Source: an uncultured Clostridia bacterium (lineage in GTDB: Bacteria > Bacillota_A > Clostridia > Oscillospirales > Ruminococcaceae). From it: 8,511 nucleotides of DNA. Each line of letters begins with the position of its first letter. The stretch's first letter is position 1. The stretch spans positions 1 to 8,511 of the forward strand of contig CAMVPV010000039.1 of assembly GCA_947169455.1 (NCBI GenBank), in the 5' to 3' direction. The notes under the pieces were generated by a model that was not told where the DNA came from, searched no databases, and worked only from the letters and a program-made list of their open reading frames with translations. Shown in pieces: positions 5,542-8,511 of the stretch. Made by a program: the position numbers and the translations under genes.

Positions 5542-7356
5542 TCAGTCGAGATTCTTGTCCTGCATCAGCTCGAAGGAGATATCGAACTCGGTGGTGTCGC
5601 TGTCGGTAATGCCCTTGCGATAGACGTGTGCGGTTATCACATCGCCCGGAGAGCAGCCCTCCAGTGCTTCATCTATCGTTTCGCTGTTATATACCTCAAC
5701 GCCGTTCAGTTCCGTGATGATATCGCCCTTTTTCAGTCCGGAGTTGGATATGTCGCAGTCCTCCGCGACGGCGCTGACGAGTATGCCCTTTGCCACGCCG
5801 TAATAGTCGGACATCTCCGAGGTGACCACCGTGTACATTATGCCTACGCGCACCCTGCCGGTGATGTATCCGCGTGAGATTATATCCTCGATGATAGGCT
5901 TTGCGAAGTTTATCGAAATAGCAAAGCCAAGTCCCTCGTCAAGCTCGCTCGACTGGTGCTTGAGCGTAGTTATCCCCACTACCTGACCGTACATATTCAC
6001 GAGCGCACCGCCCGATACTCCCGGGCTGAGAGCGGCGTCGGTCTGTATGCACTCTGCTTTTCTCACGTCAGCGCCGTTCTCGGACGTATAAACGTTCACT
6101 TCACGGTTCAGCCCCGAAACATAACCCACTGTGAGCGTTCCGGAGAAACCGCCCGAATTGCCGATAGCGGCGACCTGCTCGCCTATCTCGGCGGGAGTGA
6201 GCCCCTCATCATCGGGTTCTATCTTTATCACGGCGAGGTCGGTCTTGCTGTCCTTTCCGACCAGCTCCGCGGTGAATTCGCGCTTATCGCTCAGCGTCAC
6301 CTTTATACCGGTGCCGACAGAGGAGACAACGTGTGCATTCGTGATTATATATCCGTCGTCGGATATGATTATACCGCTTGCGCGCGCATCGGGATAGAAT
6401 GTCGTATCGCCGTATATCTCCACATCTACCACCGAAGGCATCACTGTCTTTGCGACGCCTGCAACGGTAAGTCTGCCCGTTGCTTCATCCTCGTAGTACT
6501 GTTCCTCCTGAACGGGCTTGGGCTTTACAGGAAGTATCACCTTTGCCGCATCCCCGTCGGAGGTGTCATCCGCTTTATGTGAAATGGCATTTTCGAGCGC
6601 CTCGCCGGGAGACAGCTTATCTCCGCCGTTCTCAGCAGCGGACTGATCCCCGGTGACAACTGCAAGCAGTATGAGCAGCCCCATGAACAGCGCGACTATC
6701 AATGTTACTATGCCGACAGTGCCGCCTGTCGAGAGCCTTTTCGGCTTTGCCTCTGACGGCATCGCGGGTGCGGGCGCCTGTGCGGCGTCATAGCTGCCGT
6801 ACATACGCGGCGCGGGCGGCGGCGGAGCATACTGCGTCTGCTGCGGCGCATACTGCGGAGCGGCAGGCTTCGGCGGTGTGCCGTAGGGCGGATATCCGCC
6901 GTTATACTGCGGCTGCCGGCTGCTGTACGGCTGTGAACCGTTATAGGGCGGCGGCGGTGTATTATTATACTGCGGCGCACCGTAATTATTGTATGGCATG
7001 GAGTACTGCTGCCTTACAGGCGGCGGGGGCGGCGGCAGCGGCTGGCTGCCAGCGAAATCCTGTTCCGCAAAGGGGTCATAGCTTTCCTGCGGGGGCGGAG
7101 CGGTCTCCGCATTTTCCGGAGGTATCACCGGCTGCGGCGGCGGGGGCACAATGCTATCCGCTGCGGGCTGAGGAACTTCCTCCGCCGGTGCTTCATCATT
7201 GGCTTCATAGGTGCCGGTGTAACTGCTTACATCCGGCTCATCGCTGAAAGCAGCAGCATCATAGGTTTCCGCTGTGTTTTCAGTATCACTCTCCGGAGAG
7301 GTGTTATCAGCAGCCGCGGCATCGCCGAACGGCTGCTTTTCGTTGTATTCTTCCAT
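5542..7356 (-). CDS. HtrA/DegP-like serine protease, membrane-anchored, with PDZ domain
   Basis: A 604-aa trypsin-like protease for envelope protein quality control. Residues 1-207 are low-complexity, first acidic/Ala-rich, then Pro/Tyr/Gln/Asn-rich with a PLPPPPPPV run at 107-114; they should be cytoplasmic. KPKR (204-207) precedes one membrane helix (about 213-235), placing the rest outside. The protease domain (about 295-495) carries the triad His342 (TNAHVV), Asp373 (KTDLAVI) and Ser448. The serine loop is PGVSGGAL, where PGNSGGPL is usual. A PDZ domain follows at about 500-598 (KKGDIITELNGVEV at 542-555). The long N-terminus is larger than in HtrA of Bacillus but proline-rich leaders are common in clostridial homologues. 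The start at 7356 has GGAAGGA about 6 nt upstream. It lies 98 nt after the sensor kinase, a known pairing (compare CssRS-HtrA), and 27 nt before the membrane cyclase. Function is confident, substrate unknown. Confidence 0.93.
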   Translation of the reverse strand: MEEYNEKQPFGDAAAADNTSPESDTENTAETYDAAAFSDEPDVSSYTGTYEANDEAPAEEVPQPAADSIVPPPPQPVIPPENAETAPPPQESYDPFAEQDFAGSQPLPPPPPPVRQQYSMPYNNYGAPQYNNTPPPPYNGSQPYSSRQPQYNGGYPPYGTPPKPAAPQYAPQQTQYAPPPPAPRMYGSYDAAQAPAPAMPSEAKPKRLSTGGTVGIVTLIVALFMGLLILLAVVTGDQSAAENGGDKLSPGEALENAISHKADDTSDGDAAKVILPVKPKPVQEEQYYEDEATGRLTVAGVAKTVMPSVVDVEIYGDTTFYPDARASGIIISDDGYIITNAHVVSSVGTGIKVTLSDKREFTAELVGKDSKTDLAVIKIEPDDEGLTPAEIGEQVAAIGNSGGFSGTLTVGYVSGLNREVNVYTSENGADVRKAECIQTDAALSPGVSGGALVNMYGQVVGITTLKHQSSELDEGLGFAISINFAKPIIEDIISRGYITGRVRVGIMYTVVTSEMSDYYGVAKGILVSAVAEDCDISNSGLKKGDIITELNGVEVYNSETIDEALEGCSPGDVITAHVYRKGITDSDTTEFDISFELMQDKNLD

Positions 7357-7385
7357 ATTGTATCCTTCCGTGCGGGATTGGTATA

Positions 7386-7409
7386 TGTGTTTCCCCGGAT
7401 GGGGACACA
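7386..7409 (-). other. Stem-loop between kinase and protease genes
   Basis: Read on the minus strand, TGTGTCCCC, loop ATCC, GGGG, a two-base AA bulge, then ACACA form a 9-bp hairpin in the 98-nt gap. No U-run follows, so it is not a standard terminator. It could be an mRNA-stabilising or processing hairpin, or chance. No convincing promoter was seen in this gap, supporting read-through from the kinase gene. Confidence 0.3.
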
Positions 7410-7454
7410 GGGGCAGTCAGGTCCCGGTCATGCACAGATCGTTCCGGACAAGTC

Positions 7455-8511
7455 TCAGGAGCTGTGCTTTGATGCGGGTGTTCCCGTTGGCATGGTGAAT
7501 TCAAGCTCGGTGTATTCGCCGGGAACGCTCCTCACCATAACGGTGCCGCCGTGCAGCTTTATTATGGAGCGCACAATGGACAGACCCAGCCCGACGCCGG
7601 TCTTGTCCTTTCCGCGGGATTCATCGGTCTTGTAGAACTTGTCGAACACCCTTGTGATCTCGTTCTCCTTCAGACCCTCACCGCTGTTCCTTATGCGTAC
7701 TGCGGTCATATCGCCCGCGGGCTCCACCGCAAAGGCGATGGTGCCGCCTTCATTGACGAACTTGACGGCGTTTTCGGTGAGATTGTATATTACCTGCTGT
7801 GCGAGGTCGATATCGGCATCGAGATAGCAGGCGTCCATATCCAGCCCTTCTATTTCGATCTTTTTTGATTCTATCCTTTTTTCGAACAGGAAGACCGTCT
7901 TTATTATGAGGTCGGCGGCGTTGAACACCTCGGTGCGCAGAGCCACCTCGCCCGATTCATACTTTGAAAGGTTGAGCATCGAGCGGACAAGTCTCGCAAG
8001 GCGGTCTATCTCCTCGGAAACTATCCTCAGGTAGTGCTTCTCGCTCTCCTTGGGTATGGTGCCGTCGAGTATCCCATCGACAAATCCGCCTATCGTGGTC
8101 ATCGGCGTTTTCAGCTCGTGCGATACGTTGGAAACGAAGCTCTTGCGTTCGTCCTCTATGGATTCGAGCGAATCCGCCATATCGTTCATCGAGCTTGCGA
8201 GGTAGCCGAGCTCGTTCTGTTCATACACGCGCACCTTCTCGGAGAAATCGCCCTCTCCGAAGCGCTTTGCGGCTACGCTCATCTCCCTTATCGGGCGGAC
8301 TATCCTCATAATGGAGAAGTTCATCAGCGGGATAGATATCAGCATCACGATGCCGGAGGTTATCAGGAACGTGATGATCAGATTTCTTGTAAAGGCGCGC
8401 ACCCGTCCTACCGGGAGCGAGCCTATGATGTAGTATTCACTGCCGCGGTGCTCGGTGTGGTACGCTATGCTGACCATAGTTTCGCTGTAAAATCCGCCGA
8501 GGGTGCCGAGC
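7455..8511 (-). CDS. HAMP-domain sensor histidine kinase, C-terminal part (runs off right edge)
   Basis: The reading frame is open to the right edge, so the ATG at 8477 is probably internal and the gene starts outside the window. Numbering from that Met: end of an extracytoplasmic sensor (1-30), a membrane helix (about 32-52), a HAMP domain (about 54-108), the dimerisation/phosphoacceptor helix with SHELKTP and His120, an N box NLTENAVKF (232-240) with Asn236, a G1 box IRNSGEG (262-268, Asn in place of the usual Asp, a common variant), F box VFDKFYK (277-283) and G2 box GVGLGLSIV (294-302). This is a typical class I kinase of the ResE/PhoR/CssS type that autophosphorylates and passes phosphate to a response regulator, expected just upstream. 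Being followed by an HtrA protease suggests envelope-stress or secretion-stress sensing. The stop is at 7455-7457. Confidence 0.93.
   Translation of the reverse strand, partial: LGTLGGFYSETMVSIAYHTEHRGSEYYIIGSLPVGRVRAFTRNLIITFLITSGIVMLISIPLMNFSIMRIVRPIREMSVAAKRFGEGDFSEKVRVYEQNELGYLASSMNDMADSLESIEDERKSFVSNVSHELKTPMTTIGGFVDGILDGTIPKESEKHYLRIVSEEIDRLARLVRSMLNLSKYESGEVALRTEVFNAADLIIKTVFLFEKRIESKKIEIEGLDMDACYLDADIDLAQQVIYNLTENAVKFVNEGGTIAFAVEPAGDMTAVRIRNSGEGLKENEITRVFDKFYKTDESRGKDKTGVGLGLSIVRSIIKLHGGTVMVRSVPGEYTELEFTMPTGTPASKHSS

Noticed and set aside
6800..7170. Tandem DNA repeat in the protease N-terminus
   Set aside because: The GC-rich pattern reflects Pro, Tyr, Gln and Gly codons; no regular period or repeated unit was found.

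Overview
The window looks like chromosomal sequence from an anaerobic Firmicute of class Clostridia, most likely a Ruminococcus or other Oscillospiraceae. This rests on the gene families, purine-rich Shine-Dalgarno sites, sigma-A promoters in AT-rich gaps, and moderately GC-rich genes; no taxonomic marker proves it. All large genes lie on the minus strand. One small gene lies on the plus strand.

Layout from left to right: (1) 1-847, N-terminal 282 codons of an EF-G-like translational GTPase, running off the left edge, with its own promoter overlapped by a dyad. (2) 848-1256, a gap holding that promoter, a patch of nested inverted repeats (about 1038-1133) and a stem-loop terminator. (3) 1257-3140, a cytoplasmic diguanylate cyclase with a LacI/GalR-type ligand-binding domain and no DNA-binding domain. 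(4) 3141-3774, a regulatory gap with divergent promoters, a perfect 10-bp-arm palindrome, a 55-aa plus-strand ORF, a 105-bp MITE-like inverted-repeat element that supplies the end of that ORF, and a strong terminator. (5) 3775-5514, a membrane diguanylate cyclase with an extracytoplasmic domain and a 7TM bundle. (6) 5542-7356, a membrane-anchored HtrA-like serine protease with a long Pro/Tyr/Gln-rich cytoplasmic N-terminus. (7) 7455-8511, a HAMP sensor histidine kinase whose N-terminus lies beyond the right edge.

Genes 7, 6 and 5 are consecutive, on the same strand, with gaps of 98 and 27 nt, and probably form one envelope-sensing operon: a two-component sensor, a quality-control protease and a membrane c-di-GMP synthase. 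The LacI-GGDEF gene has its own promoter and would couple a cytoplasmic small ligand to c-di-GMP. Both cyclases keep the catalytic core but lack the RxxD inhibitory site. No c-di-GMP phosphodiesterase, PilZ effector or clear c-di-GMP riboswitch was seen.

I found no CRISPR array, tRNA, rRNA or transposase gene. The most unusual stretch is 3141-3774.
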